DNA of 9,751 nucleotides from Actinomycetota bacterium (GCA_003567835.1 PWYO01000186.1:1-9751), one strand, 5' to 3'. Counted from the stretch's first letter, positions 1-6,566 are shown. Program-made: numbers and translations. The notes: generated by a model from the letters alone, not told the origin.

Positions 1-1
1 A

Positions 2-361
2 GGGGATTTTCTAAAGCTGGCTTCGGCCAAAAAGGGCATGGTTAAAACGGTTTTCATGGATCAGTCCTTTGTCGCCGGTTTGGGCAATATATATGCCGAT
101 GAAATTTGCTTCCAGGCAGCCGTAAGGCCTTGGAAAAAAATCCATGATTGCCAGCATAAAGAGATAAAAAAATTATACTGCAGCATGCAGCATGTGCTAC
201 AGACTGCCATTGCAGTTGAGGCGGATATAAGCAGGATGCCCAGGCTGTGGCTTCTCAGGCGAAGGGAGGCCGGCAAACCCTGTCCCCGCTGCGGGAAAAA
301 GATAACCAGGATGGTCTTGCAGGGAAGAGGCACTTACTTCTGCCCCCATTGCCAGAAATAA
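2..361 (+). CDS. Fpg/Nei-family DNA glycosylase, C-terminal part (5' end outside window)
   Basis: This is the last 119 residues of a bifunctional DNA glycosylase/AP lyase of the base excision repair pathway, the family that removes oxidised bases such as 8-oxoguanine or formamidopyrimidines. The open frame runs in from the window edge, so the ATG at 38 is internal. Visible landmarks are the helix-two-turn-helix signature DQSFVAGLGNIYADE (fragment residues about 20-34) and a C-terminal zinc finger with Cys at fragment positions 94, 97, 114 and 117 (CPRC-x16-CPHC). The finger carries the GRGTYFC turn with the DNA-binding Arg. The stretch between these two, ADISRMPRLWLLRRRE, replaces the usual VYGR-containing segment of classical MutM. 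This points to a divergent Fpg/Nei subgroup, so substrate preference cannot be read from this part. The catalytic N-terminal Pro/Glu is not in the window. Confidence 0.9.
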   Translation, partial: GDFLKLASAKKGMVKTVFMDQSFVAGLGNIYADEICFQAAVRPWKKIHDCQHKEIKKLYCSMQHVLQTAIAVEADISRMPRLWLLRRREAGKPCPRCGKKITRMVLQGRGTYFCPHCQK

Positions 362-693
362 GCTGCATGCACAGAAAAATGTCCTCTAATCATTTTCATA
401 TGTCCCATAATTGTATATACTAATCTATATAAAAAAGTGGCTTTAAAAACAATGGTAAACTGCAAACAGCCACCAACCGGCTAAACAACAGTTGAATGAA
501 ACCTATTGCCCATAGATTTGGCACTAAAACAAATAGTTTGGGTGGGGACAAAATAGAAGTATGGCAGCTCTGGCCCCGGTTTCCCATTATGTTTTTGTTG
601 CCATATATTTGCAGCCGTTTTTCATGCTCAGGCACAAAATGGCCAGAATTATAAACTGGTTGGCAATGGGAAATAGGCCTGTGTGTGGGACTA

Positions 694-733
694 GCCCTGC
701 TATTTATAATAGGGCAAAGGATTTTTGTTTTTT
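694..733 (+). terminator. Weak candidate intrinsic terminator
   Basis: GCCCT (694-698) pairs with AGGGC (711-715). An inner ATT/AAT pairing closes a small loop after a 3-nt bulge. A T-rich tract (722-733) follows, but six bases separate it from the stem, which is not ideal. It could end a transcript coming from the glycosylase gene or from a non-coding RNA in this gap. Confidence 0.25.
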
Positions 734-826
734 AAAAGGTATTTTTTTTAAAAAGGTGTGGTTATAAACATTATAATCGCTATCATTAAGCCAATTAATG
801 ACAGGCAGGTCAATTGCAGATCTTGC

Positions 827-856
827 TTGGATATGGTTTGCGATTATGAATATAAA
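827..856 (+). promoter_or_regulatory. Candidate sigma-A promoter for the L,D-transpeptidase gene
   Basis: TTGGAT (827-832) and TATAAA (851-856) are separated by 18 bp and would start a transcript near 863, giving a leader of roughly 30 nt before the ATG at 894. Spacing is acceptable, but both boxes depart from consensus. Confidence 0.3.
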
Positions 857-893
857 AGCCTTATAAGCATGGATAGAAAGCTGGGTTTGTGAA

Positions 894-1841
894 ATGAAAA
901 AATGTATCATCATGATCATGGTATTCTTTCTTTTGTTAATTGCCGGGTGTGGTATGGTGGAAGCCGATGATGCCAGACAAGCGGAACCTGTTACAGAAGA
1001 CGCAGTCCAGGAGGCAGAGATTGCCGACCCAGAGCCTGAGCAGGTCCCCCAGCCTGCACCAGAAGAAGAAGAAACGGAAGAAATAATAAAGGAAGAGGAA
1101 GCAATCATACAAGAACAGCAGGTGCCTGAAGACCAAGAGCAGACAGAGGAGCAGAGAGTGCCAGCTGCAGCACCTGCCATTGAACTGCAGATTATCGAAG
1201 GGCCCTCCTATTCTCAAGGCGGCCAAATCTGTTATTACCGGGTGTATGCGAAAACAAGCGGAGCACCCCAGCCTGAAATCCAATTCAGTACCGATGACAG
1301 CAAGGGCGCCTGGGGAAGCGATGTGGCCCAGGTAAACCTGGCCCCGGGACAGTCTTATCAACTGGAGGCTGTGGCAGAAAACGAAGCAGGCAAAGCTGAA
1401 ACATCCATAGTGCTGGAATGGGTAGACCAGGAAGGTGCTGTAGAGCAAACAGTTGATTACACGGACAGCAGCAAGTTTAAAATCGATGTGAGCCTGGAAG
1501 AACAAATGGTCAGGGTTTATTATCAGGGCGGCCTGTTAAGGGAGATGATCTGTTCGGGGGGCGCTCCGGAAACGCCTACTCCCGTGGGGACATTTAAAAC
1601 AACACAGAAGATCCATTATTCCTGGCTGCCCCGTTTTGATGTGGGCGCCTATTATTTTGTCCGCTTCTACGGCGCCTATTTATTTCACAGCCTTCCTTTT
1701 GATGAACATGGCAATCTTATAGAAGAAGAGGCGGAAAAACTGGGGCAGCCGGCAAGCCATGGCTGCATCAGGCTGAAAGTAGAGGATGCCCGCTGGCTTT
1801 ATGAAAAGCTGCCTCTGGGTGTAGAGGTGCATATCTATTGA
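894..1841 (+). CDS. Lipoprotein L,D-transpeptidase (YkuD domain)
   Basis: Predicted cell-envelope enzyme of 315 residues. YkuD-domain L,D-transpeptidases form 3-3 peptidoglycan cross-links or attach proteins to the wall through a catalytic cysteine. The N-terminus is a lipoprotein signal peptide with lipobox LIAGC, lipidated Cys at residue 19. A Glu/Pro/Gln-rich, strongly acidic linker follows (about 25-95), then an Ig-like beta domain (about 96-178) and the YkuD domain (about 195-315). The catalytic motif SHGCIRL has Cys291 and Arg293, and the upstream conserved His is H265 (YLFHSLPF). The ATG at 894 is the first possible start, because an upstream in-frame ATG at 846 runs into a stop, and it gives an intact signal peptide. 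The ribosome binding site is weak. No terminator is visible before the next gene 89 bp downstream, so read-through is possible. The family call is firm; whether it cross-links or has another wall role is not readable. Confidence 0.9.
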   Translation: MKKCIIMIMVFFLLLIAGCGMVEADDARQAEPVTEDAVQEAEIADPEPEQVPQPAPEEEETEEIIKEEEAIIQEQQVPEDQEQTEEQRVPAAAPAIELQIIEGPSYSQGGQICYYRVYAKTSGAPQPEIQFSTDDSKGAWGSDVAQVNLAPGQSYQLEAVAENEAGKAETSIVLEWVDQEGAVEQTVDYTDSSKFKIDVSLEEQMVRVYYQGGLLREMICSGGAPETPTPVGTFKTTQKIHYSWLPRFDVGAYYFVRFYGAYLFHSLPFDEHGNLIEEEAEKLGQPASHGCIRLKVEDARWLYEKLPLGVEVHIY

Positions 1842-1930
1842 TTTTTTCCAAGCTGCCATCCCTGGTGGATTACCCATACAAAGATTTGGGCTAAAAAAAA
1901 CCAGTAAAGGAAAACGGATTTTAACCAAAT

Positions 1931-3865
1931 ATGGTTACTTTTGAGACTAGAACCGAAAACATCCTTAGAGAGCTTAAAAAGCACAAAGGAGTTATAAGAG
2001 AAAGGGTCAAGGAACTGACCTGTATGTATGACCTGCTCAGATTGGGCTTAGGCAGCCATTCTATGGAACAGTTTCTAAAACAGGCGGTACAAGTGATTCC
2101 CGAGGCCTGGCAGCATCCCTTAAAAACTGGAGCCAGCATCGACTATCGTGGAAGCATATACACCTCTCCCGGCTTCCAACAGTCAAAATGGATGCAGAAA
2201 CGTGATATCAGAACCCATGGTCATATTGTGGGAAGTGTTTGTATATATTACAGTGAACAAATACAACAACCCTATAAAAGCCCTTTTTTACAAGAGGAAC
2301 AGGACCTCATTGATGCTGTGGCTTCAATCCTTTCTTTGGTGGCTGAACGGATGGAGCACACCATAAAAATCAAAAGAAGTGAAAAAAGATATCGGCAGTT
2401 TATTAAAAACTTTCAGGGTATTTATTTGCAGGCAGATTTTTCCTACCGTCCCCAATTTTTGTATGGCAACCTGGAAGGAATTACCGAATACAGCCGCCAT
2501 GAATTTTTTACAAAAAAAATGAAGTGGACCGATATTGTGCATCCTGAGGATGTTGAGAAGTTGATGGGCGATGTAAATCAATTGAAGGCCCAGCCCCGCG
2601 ATCACATAGCCCATGACTATCGGATTGTCAGCAAAACCGGAAAAACGCTATGGGTAAAAGAAATTCTGGAATGCTTAATGGGTGCCGGGGGACGGCCTCA
2701 AAAGATTATAGGCACCATTTTTGACATTAGCAAAGAAATTGAAGCAGAAGAAAGGATTGAGCACCTAAACAGTGTTTTGCTGGCCATAAGAAATATCAAC
2801 CAGCTGATTGTATCCGAGAAGAACCTGCATAGACTGCTGCAGGGTTCCTGCAGTTTGCTGATGGATGCCCGGGGCTATAAAACGGCATGGATACTTCTTT
2901 TCGAACCCGGGCTTAAGCCCAAAATGGGCTGCTGTGAGGGCATTGGAGCTGAATTTGATGACTTTTTAGCCCAGGTCTCCAAAGGCCGTATCCCTTACTG
3001 CATCAAAGAAGTATCTGCAAAAAAGAGCATGGTATCGATTGAACATGATGAGGTCCGATGCAAAGAATGCGTACTGGACATCGAAAAGGATTATAAACAG
3101 GTTTTTGTTCCCTTGCGCAGGGATGCCGCGTTTTACGGTGTTCTATCCATCTCCTATATCAAGGATTTGAAAATGGAGTCCCATGAGCTGGACTTGTTAA
3201 AAGAAGTAGCCGGCGACATCTCTTTTGCCCTGTACAACTTAAAGCTTGAGCAGGAAAGGGAACAGATGATGCATAAGCTGCAATCCAGCTACAAGGAGAC
3301 AAAAGCAGTACTGGCGGGTACCATAAGAACCCTTTCTTCGGTGATGGAAACCAAAGATCCTTATACCCATACCCACCAGATTCAAGTATCCCGGCTGGCA
3401 AAGAAAATTGCCCTGGCTCTGGAATTGGACCCTCAGGAGGTAGAGGGTATCGAGACGGCTGCTTTGGTGCACGATATTGGTAAAATAAGCATCCCTTCCG
3501 ATATCCTTTCCAAACCAGGCAAACTTTCTGATATTGAGTTTCAGATGATTATGACCCATCCCAAAATAAGCTATAATATGCTGCAGAAGATTCATTTCAA
3601 GCAGCCTGTAGCCGAATATGTGCTGCAGCATCACGAAAGGCTGGATGGCTCAGGGTATCCTGCTCAGCTGAAGGGCCCCCATATTTTGATGGGAGCCAAA
3701 ATTCTTGCAGTAGCCGATGTGGTGGAAGCCATATCCGCACACCGTCCTTACAGGCCGGCGAAGGGCATACATGCGGCCATAGATGAAATTGATCAAAATA
3801 AAGGAAAACGCTATGAGCCCCACGTAGTGGAGGCCTGTTTGGATATACTGCAAAAAAAAATATGA
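1931..3865 (+). CDS. GAF-PAS-GAF-HD-GYP protein, predicted c-di-GMP phosphodiesterase
   Basis: A 644-residue cytoplasmic signalling protein that should hydrolyse cyclic di-GMP. Domains in order: an N-terminal GAF-like sensor (about 25-142, opening with VKELTCMYDL), a PAS domain (about 148-270), a second GAF domain (about 275-438), a short coiled linker and an HD-GYP domain (about 455-644). The HD-GYP metal and catalytic residues all appear present: H482, the H514-D515 pair, H543, H567-H568 and D572, with G575-Y576-P577 completing the signature DGSGYP. No membrane segment is seen. The second GAF carries a cysteine cluster (C334, C335, C357, C377, C380). The start at 1931 follows an in-frame stop at 1922, so it is the earliest ATG; the ribosome binding site is poor (AAAGGA about 20 bp upstream). 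The next gene, a diguanylate cyclase, follows directly and probably shares the transcript. The signals sensed are unknown. Confidence 0.9.
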   Translation: MVTFETRTENILRELKKHKGVIRERVKELTCMYDLLRLGLGSHSMEQFLKQAVQVIPEAWQHPLKTGASIDYRGSIYTSPGFQQSKWMQKRDIRTHGHIVGSVCIYYSEQIQQPYKSPFLQEEQDLIDAVASILSLVAERMEHTIKIKRSEKRYRQFIKNFQGIYLQADFSYRPQFLYGNLEGITEYSRHEFFTKKMKWTDIVHPEDVEKLMGDVNQLKAQPRDHIAHDYRIVSKTGKTLWVKEILECLMGAGGRPQKIIGTIFDISKEIEAEERIEHLNSVLLAIRNINQLIVSEKNLHRLLQGSCSLLMDARGYKTAWILLFEPGLKPKMGCCEGIGAEFDDFLAQVSKGRIPYCIKEVSAKKSMVSIEHDEVRCKECVLDIEKDYKQVFVPLRRDAAFYGVLSISYIKDLKMESHELDLLKEVAGDISFALYNLKLEQEREQMMHKLQSSYKETKAVLAGTIRTLSSVMETKDPYTHTHQIQVSRLAKKIALALELDPQEVEGIETAALVHDIGKISIPSDILSKPGKLSDIEFQMIMTHPKISYNMLQKIHFKQPVAEYVLQHHERLDGSGYPAQLKGPHILMGAKILAVADVVEAISAHRPYRPAKGIHAAIDEIDQNKGKRYEPHVVEACLDILQKKI

Positions 3866-3869
3866 GGTG
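3864..3869 (+). promoter_or_regulatory. Ribosome binding site that sets the diguanylate cyclase start
   Basis: GAGGTG lies 6 nt before the ATG at 3876 and overlaps the TGA stop (3863-3865) of the HD-GYP gene. This favours ATG 3876 over the GTG at 3867, which is itself part of this site. The arrangement suggests translational coupling of the two c-di-GMP genes. Confidence 0.7.
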
Positions 3870-3875
3870 AATTGT

Positions 3876-5267
3876 ATGGATAAAAAAATAGATCATAAAA
3901 ATTTAATTGAAGAACTGGAAAAGCGAGATCGGGAAAAAGCGGCCATTATTCATGGAATCAGTGCGGTGCTGCAGTTCAGTTCTTTTGAACAAACTGCGGA
4001 AACAATATTTAATACTTGTAAGAAAATTATTGGGGCAAGCTCAGGTTATGTGGCGCTATTAAGCGATGACGGCCATGAGAATGAAGTGCTGTATTTAGAT
4101 TCTGGAGGGCTTACCTGTCAGGTTGACCCCAACCTTCCCATGCCCATCAGGGGACTCAGAGAGAAGGCTTATCAGCAAAAAAAGGCCGTATATGACAATG
4201 GTTTTAATACCAGCAAATGGATGGCTTATATCCCCAAGGGCCATGTGCAGCTCAATAATGTTCTTTTCACGCCGCTTCTTTTAAAAGGGGAGGCTGTGGG
4301 GCTCATGGGTATGGCCAACAAAAAAAACGGGTTTACAGATAATGATGCAGAACTGGCACTCATCTTCGGAAACCTGGCCGCAGCCGCTTTGCACAACAGC
4401 AGAGTTTACGAAAAGCTAACCATAAGCCAGCAACGTTTTAAATCATTGATTGAGGCAGCGCGGAGCATTATCATAGCTTTCGATCTAAATTACCGAATTT
4501 TTGAATTTAATCATTTTTCAGAACAGCTTTTTCATATAAAAAGAGAGCAAGCGCTGGGCAAAAATTTTTTTAAACTTCTGTTTGGCCAAAAAGAATCGGA
4601 GAAGATGAAGGAAAAAATTCAACAAGTGTTGCGGGGAGAAATGGTGAAGGATTTTGAAACCAAGGTTACGCCAAAACAAACCCAAGAACGTACCGTGTCA
4701 TGGAGCATGACCGAAATCAAAGACATTCCGGATATTGAACAAGCAGTCATGGTCATCGGACAGGATATTACAGAAAGGAAGAAAATGGAAACAGAACTCG
4801 AGTATTTAAGTTACCATGACAGCTTGACTGGAACCTATAACCGCATCTATTTTGAGGAAGAGCTCAAAAGACTGGATACGCCGCGGCAGCTGCCATTAAG
4901 CATGATCATGATTGACTTAAACAATTTAAAAGACATAAATGACAAAAAAGGACATCTTGAAGGCGATAAATTGCTAAAAAAGGCCGTATCTGTGGTAAAG
5001 AAGAGCTGCAGAAAAGAAGATGTCCTGGCAAGGTGGGGGGGAGATGAGTTTACCATCCTGCTTCCTGGTACCGATGCTGAAGCTGCCCATCAAATTAAGC
5101 AAAGGATTGAAAAGTTGGCCCATGAACAAAGCACCAAAGATTTCCCCATAAGCCTGGCCATTGGGGCAGCCACCAAAACACAGACGAATACAAAGGCCAC
5201 CCAGGTTATAAAAGAAGCTGAGGATCGCATGTATGCGGACAAACGCCTAAAAAAGAGTCGACGATAG
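3876..5267 (+). CDS. GAF-PAS-GGDEF protein, predicted diguanylate cyclase
   Basis: A 463-residue cytoplasmic enzyme that should make cyclic di-GMP from two GTP. After a short charged N-terminus there is a GAF domain (about 28-180) of the type with SSGYVALLS, LPMPIRGLR and NVLFTPLLL, then a PAS domain (about 185-302) ending in GQDITERKK, then a GGDEF domain (about 306-463). The active-site motif is intact as RWGGDEF with GGDEF at 388-392. The domain opening YHDSLTGTYNR and the metal-binding region MIDLNNLKDIND are also present. An inhibitory I-site RKED (379-382) sits exactly five residues before GGDEF, so product feedback inhibition is expected. There is no EAL domain. I chose ATG 3876 over GTG 3867 because of the ribosome binding site. 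It partners the upstream HD-GYP phosphodiesterase in an apparent operon. The inputs to its GAF and PAS domains cannot be read. Confidence 0.92.
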   Translation: MDKKIDHKNLIEELEKRDREKAAIIHGISAVLQFSSFEQTAETIFNTCKKIIGASSGYVALLSDDGHENEVLYLDSGGLTCQVDPNLPMPIRGLREKAYQQKKAVYDNGFNTSKWMAYIPKGHVQLNNVLFTPLLLKGEAVGLMGMANKKNGFTDNDAELALIFGNLAAAALHNSRVYEKLTISQQRFKSLIEAARSIIIAFDLNYRIFEFNHFSEQLFHIKREQALGKNFFKLLFGQKESEKMKEKIQQVLRGEMVKDFETKVTPKQTQERTVSWSMTEIKDIPDIEQAVMVIGQDITERKKMETELEYLSYHDSLTGTYNRIYFEEELKRLDTPRQLPLSMIMIDLNNLKDINDKKGHLEGDKLLKKAVSVVKKSCRKEDVLARWGGDEFTILLPGTDAEAAHQIKQRIEKLAHEQSTKDFPISLAIGAATKTQTNTKATQVIKEAEDRMYADKRLKKSRR

Positions 5268-5653
5268 CAGAAATACTGTATGATACCCGTCTGAATCAAG
5301 CAATATTTGGCTTTTTTAAATATATATCCTTCTCTGCGTCAAACTGCTGCCAGAAAATCTCTATGAGCATATGGAAAAATTGTCCTCATAGGTTTAAAAA
5401 TAAAGTAGGTGACTTTAAAGAATTGGCATTTGAAGACACCAAACACCATAGGGGGGAAACCTTTATGACCCCACCAGTAAAGACAGACAGGTTGAAGACC
5501 TTCACACAGCAAAACATATGTTAAAAGAGATTGTGGGCTCAATAAAGAAAGAGGCGCTACAGTTTTTATCATTGTAATTGATAAGTTGTCTGTTTTGCTA
5601 AAAAGTTCTGCCACTTGCGTCCAGTTGAATTACAATCGGTACCATTTTTTATT
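5268..5653. other. Gap between convergent genes with a possible decayed reading frame
   Basis: Nearly 390 bp between the convergent diguanylate cyclase and doxX-like genes. No clear gene and no strong terminator is visible for either neighbour. A small frame at 5363-5524 (53 codons, no ribosome binding site) reads MSIWKNCPHRFKNKVGDFKE at its start. An adjoining frame shifted by one base (open from 5452, stop at 5575-5577) contains KDRQVEDLHTAKHMLKEIVG. Together they look mildly protein-like, which could mean a gene fragment broken by a frameshift. I recognise no family. Confidence 0.4.
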
Positions 5654-6139
5654 TCATATAAGAAAAGGCGCTTTTTTAACCAGTTTTGTTTCTCTCCACC
5701 AATTTCCCAGCCCTGCCCATTGATCCTGTTTTGAAAAATAGAAACCTATCAGCAATAATATCAATAAATATATCACATGTTCGTCAATTAGCAGAAAATT
5801 ATGCTCTTTTGGTAAAACTGCAGTCCACATTAAAAACATCATCAGGCTTCCTCCAACTGCGGAAATCTTCAAAAGTATTCCGGTCAATAAAGCCAAACCC
5901 AGTAAAAGCATGGAAACCATATAAATGGCATCAATTGCTGGCAGGCCGCCAATCCTGTTATAGAAAGGGGCGAAAGGCCCCCTGGAACCAAATCTTAAAA
6001 ATCCTGCTGTGGGAGAGCCCCCAAACAGCCATGCATGCTCAGGTTCTGTTGCGTAGCCCAGTCCAAAAAGCTTATCAAAAAAAGGCCATAGAAATGATAA
6101 TCCCATTGCCCATCTCAATAATGTTTTGACCACTTTCAT
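5654..6139 (-). CDS. DoxX-family membrane protein
   Basis: A 161-residue integral membrane protein of the DoxX group. The family is named after a subunit of an archaeal thiosulfate:quinone oxidoreductase; bacterial members are mostly uncharacterised, and some are linked to quinone or thiol stress. Four hydrophobic segments are visible (about 6-26, 69-90, 93-110 and 121-136). The loop between the first two has the family-like pattern WLFGGSPTAGFL...GPFAPFY. I place the start at the ATG whose first base is 6139, because AAGGTGG lies 8 nt before it. Other in-frame starts, ATG 6145 and GTG 6151, overlap that site. It stands alone, convergent to the diguanylate cyclase gene and divergent from the B12 operon. 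A strong promoter with palindromes at the transcription start suggests repressor control. The exact redox role is unknown. Confidence 0.85.
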   Translation of the reverse strand: MKVVKTLLRWAMGLSFLWPFFDKLFGLGYATEPEHAWLFGGSPTAGFLRFGSRGPFAPFYNRIGGLPAIDAIYMVSMLLLGLALLTGILLKISAVGGSLMMFLMWTAVLPKEHNFLLIDEHVIYLLILLLIGFYFSKQDQWAGLGNWWRETKLVKKAPFLI

Positions 6140-6147
6140 TTTCATTA

Positions 6148-6154
6148 CCACCTT
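6148..6154 (-). promoter_or_regulatory. Ribosome binding site that sets the doxX-like start
   Basis: On the minus strand AAGGTGG is followed by 8 nt and then ATG (6139). The site overlaps the alternative GTG at 6151 and is only 2 nt from the alternative ATG at 6145, so 6139 is the better start. Confidence 0.65.
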
Positions 6155-6172
6155 TTTTTAAATATATATTAT

Positions 6173-6200
6173 TATTACTATAGTAATAGTAGTATATACT
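6173..6200. promoter_or_regulatory. Overlapping palindromes at the doxX-like transcription start, candidate operator
   Basis: Three perfect symmetries overlap here: TATTACTATAGTAATA (6173-6188), TACTAT-AGTA-ATAGTA (6176-6191) and AGTATATACT (6191-6200). They cover the -10 box and the expected start site of the minus-strand promoter, where a bound repressor would block transcription. The TACT...AGTA layout resembles, from memory, the boxes bound by HxlR/DUF24-type redox repressors such as YodB of Bacillus subtilis. Which regulator binds is inference; no regulator gene is in the window. Confidence 0.5.
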
Positions 6201-6219
6201 TATCATTATTTTTTTGCAA
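6191..6219 (-). promoter_or_regulatory. Sigma-A-type promoter of the doxX-like gene
   Basis: Reading the minus strand, TTGCAA (6219-6214) and TATACT (6196-6191) are separated by exactly 17 bp, close to the consensus for housekeeping sigma factors. Transcription would begin near 6184, giving a leader of about 45 nt before the ATG at 6139. Confidence 0.65.
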
Positions 6220-6293
6220 ATCCCAATTATCATGGCTTTTTTGAGACGATGGCAGTCAGAATAAAAAAATTGAACCAAAGAATGGTTTATTTC

Positions 6294-6307
6294 TTCTAAT
6301 ATTAGAA
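6294..6307. repeat. 14-bp perfect palindrome upstream of the cobT leader promoter
   Basis: TTCTAATATTAGAA is a perfect inverted repeat placed about 15 bp before the -35 box of the B12 operon promoter, between the divergent doxX-like gene and cobT. It could be a regulator site or chance in AT-rich DNA. Confidence 0.35.
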
Positions 6308-6321
6308 AAATTCTGTTTTCA

Positions 6322-6349
6322 TTGCTTTATCACTTTTATATGCTAAGAT
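6322..6349 (+). promoter_or_regulatory. Promoter of the riboswitch-cobT-cobD-cbiB operon
   Basis: TTGCTT (6322-6327) and TAAGAT (6344-6349) are 16 bp apart, with an extended -10 TG at 6341-6342. Transcription would start near 6356, about 18 nt before the P1 stem of the cobalamin riboswitch, which is the expected arrangement. Confidence 0.55.
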
Positions 6350-6373
6350 AAGATAATCTTAAAAAGTGCAAAA

Positions 6374-6513
6374 GGCTTTTTTTAAAGGAATCCAGTGATA
6401 AGCTGGAGCGGTCCCGCCACTGTAAATGGGTGTGTGCCTTGTATGATGCCACTGGCAATTTGCTGGGAAGGCCATCGGCAAAAACCCATGAGCCAGGAGA
6501 CTTAGAAAAAGCC
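6374..6513 (+). promoter_or_regulatory. Cobalamin (B12) riboswitch, class I
   Basis: The leader RNA should bind adenosylcobalamin and reduce expression of the B12 genes that follow. P1 is closed by GGCTTTTT (6374-6381) with AAAAAGCC (6506-6513). The conserved core GCGGTCCCGCCACTGTAA is at 6408-6425, preceded by the family pattern AGGAATCCAGTGATAAGCTGG. The stem ATGGGT/ACCCAT (6426-6431 with 6484-6489) encloses a variable arm containing CTGGGAAGG. The B12 box AGCCAGGAGAC is at 6491-6501. A terminator follows at 6567-6597, so control is probably at transcription. The match of core, B12 box and stems makes this call firm. Confidence 0.95.
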
Positions 6514-6566
6514 GTAAAGTAACTGCTCTTCGGGAAAAAAGAGGGTGCTTGATGGGAAAAATAGAG

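Larger units (their letters stand above)
362..893. other. Gene-poor stretch between the glycosylase and L,D-transpeptidase genes
   Basis: About 530 bp with no convincing protein gene. Short frames here (for example 561-767 on plus and 420-635 on minus) lack a good ribosome binding site and resemble no family I know. The stretch contains several complementary segments between 580 and 715 followed by a T-rich tract, described under findings as a possible structured RNA. It also has an AT-rich run around 722-760 and a candidate promoter for the next gene at 827-856. No clear terminator for the glycosylase gene is visible. Confidence 0.5.

Noticed and set aside
437..473. Hairpin GTGGCT / AGCCAC after the glycosylase gene
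   Set aside because: The stem is only 6 bp with a 25-nt loop and no T run follows, so it is not a credible terminator.
561..767. 68-residue open frame on the plus strand
   Set aside because: No properly spaced ribosome binding site, no recognisable domain, and it overlaps the possible structured RNA and T-rich tract.
936..1505. 189-residue open frame on the minus strand
   Set aside because: It is antisense to the L,D-transpeptidase gene, is Cys/Phe/Leu-rich with no recognisable domain, and mirrors the coding bias of the real gene.
1842..1930. Search for a terminator, promoter or c-di-GMP riboswitch before the HD-GYP gene
   Set aside because: CCCA/TGGG can pair but no T run follows on the plus strand, no good -35/-10 pair is seen, and no c-di-GMP aptamer motif is present.
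5298..5317. Possible terminator after the diguanylate cyclase gene
   Set aside because: AAGC/GCTT gives only a 4-bp stem before the T run, too weak to call.
5571..5636. 9-bp inverted repeat ATTGTAATT / AATTACAAT
   Set aside because: Short, AT-rich and 48 nt apart, with no target-site duplication or transposase; chance is the simpler explanation.
5686..6129. 147-residue open frame on the plus strand
   Set aside because: It lies opposite the doxX-like gene, which has a good promoter, ribosome binding site and family motifs. The plus frame has none of these.
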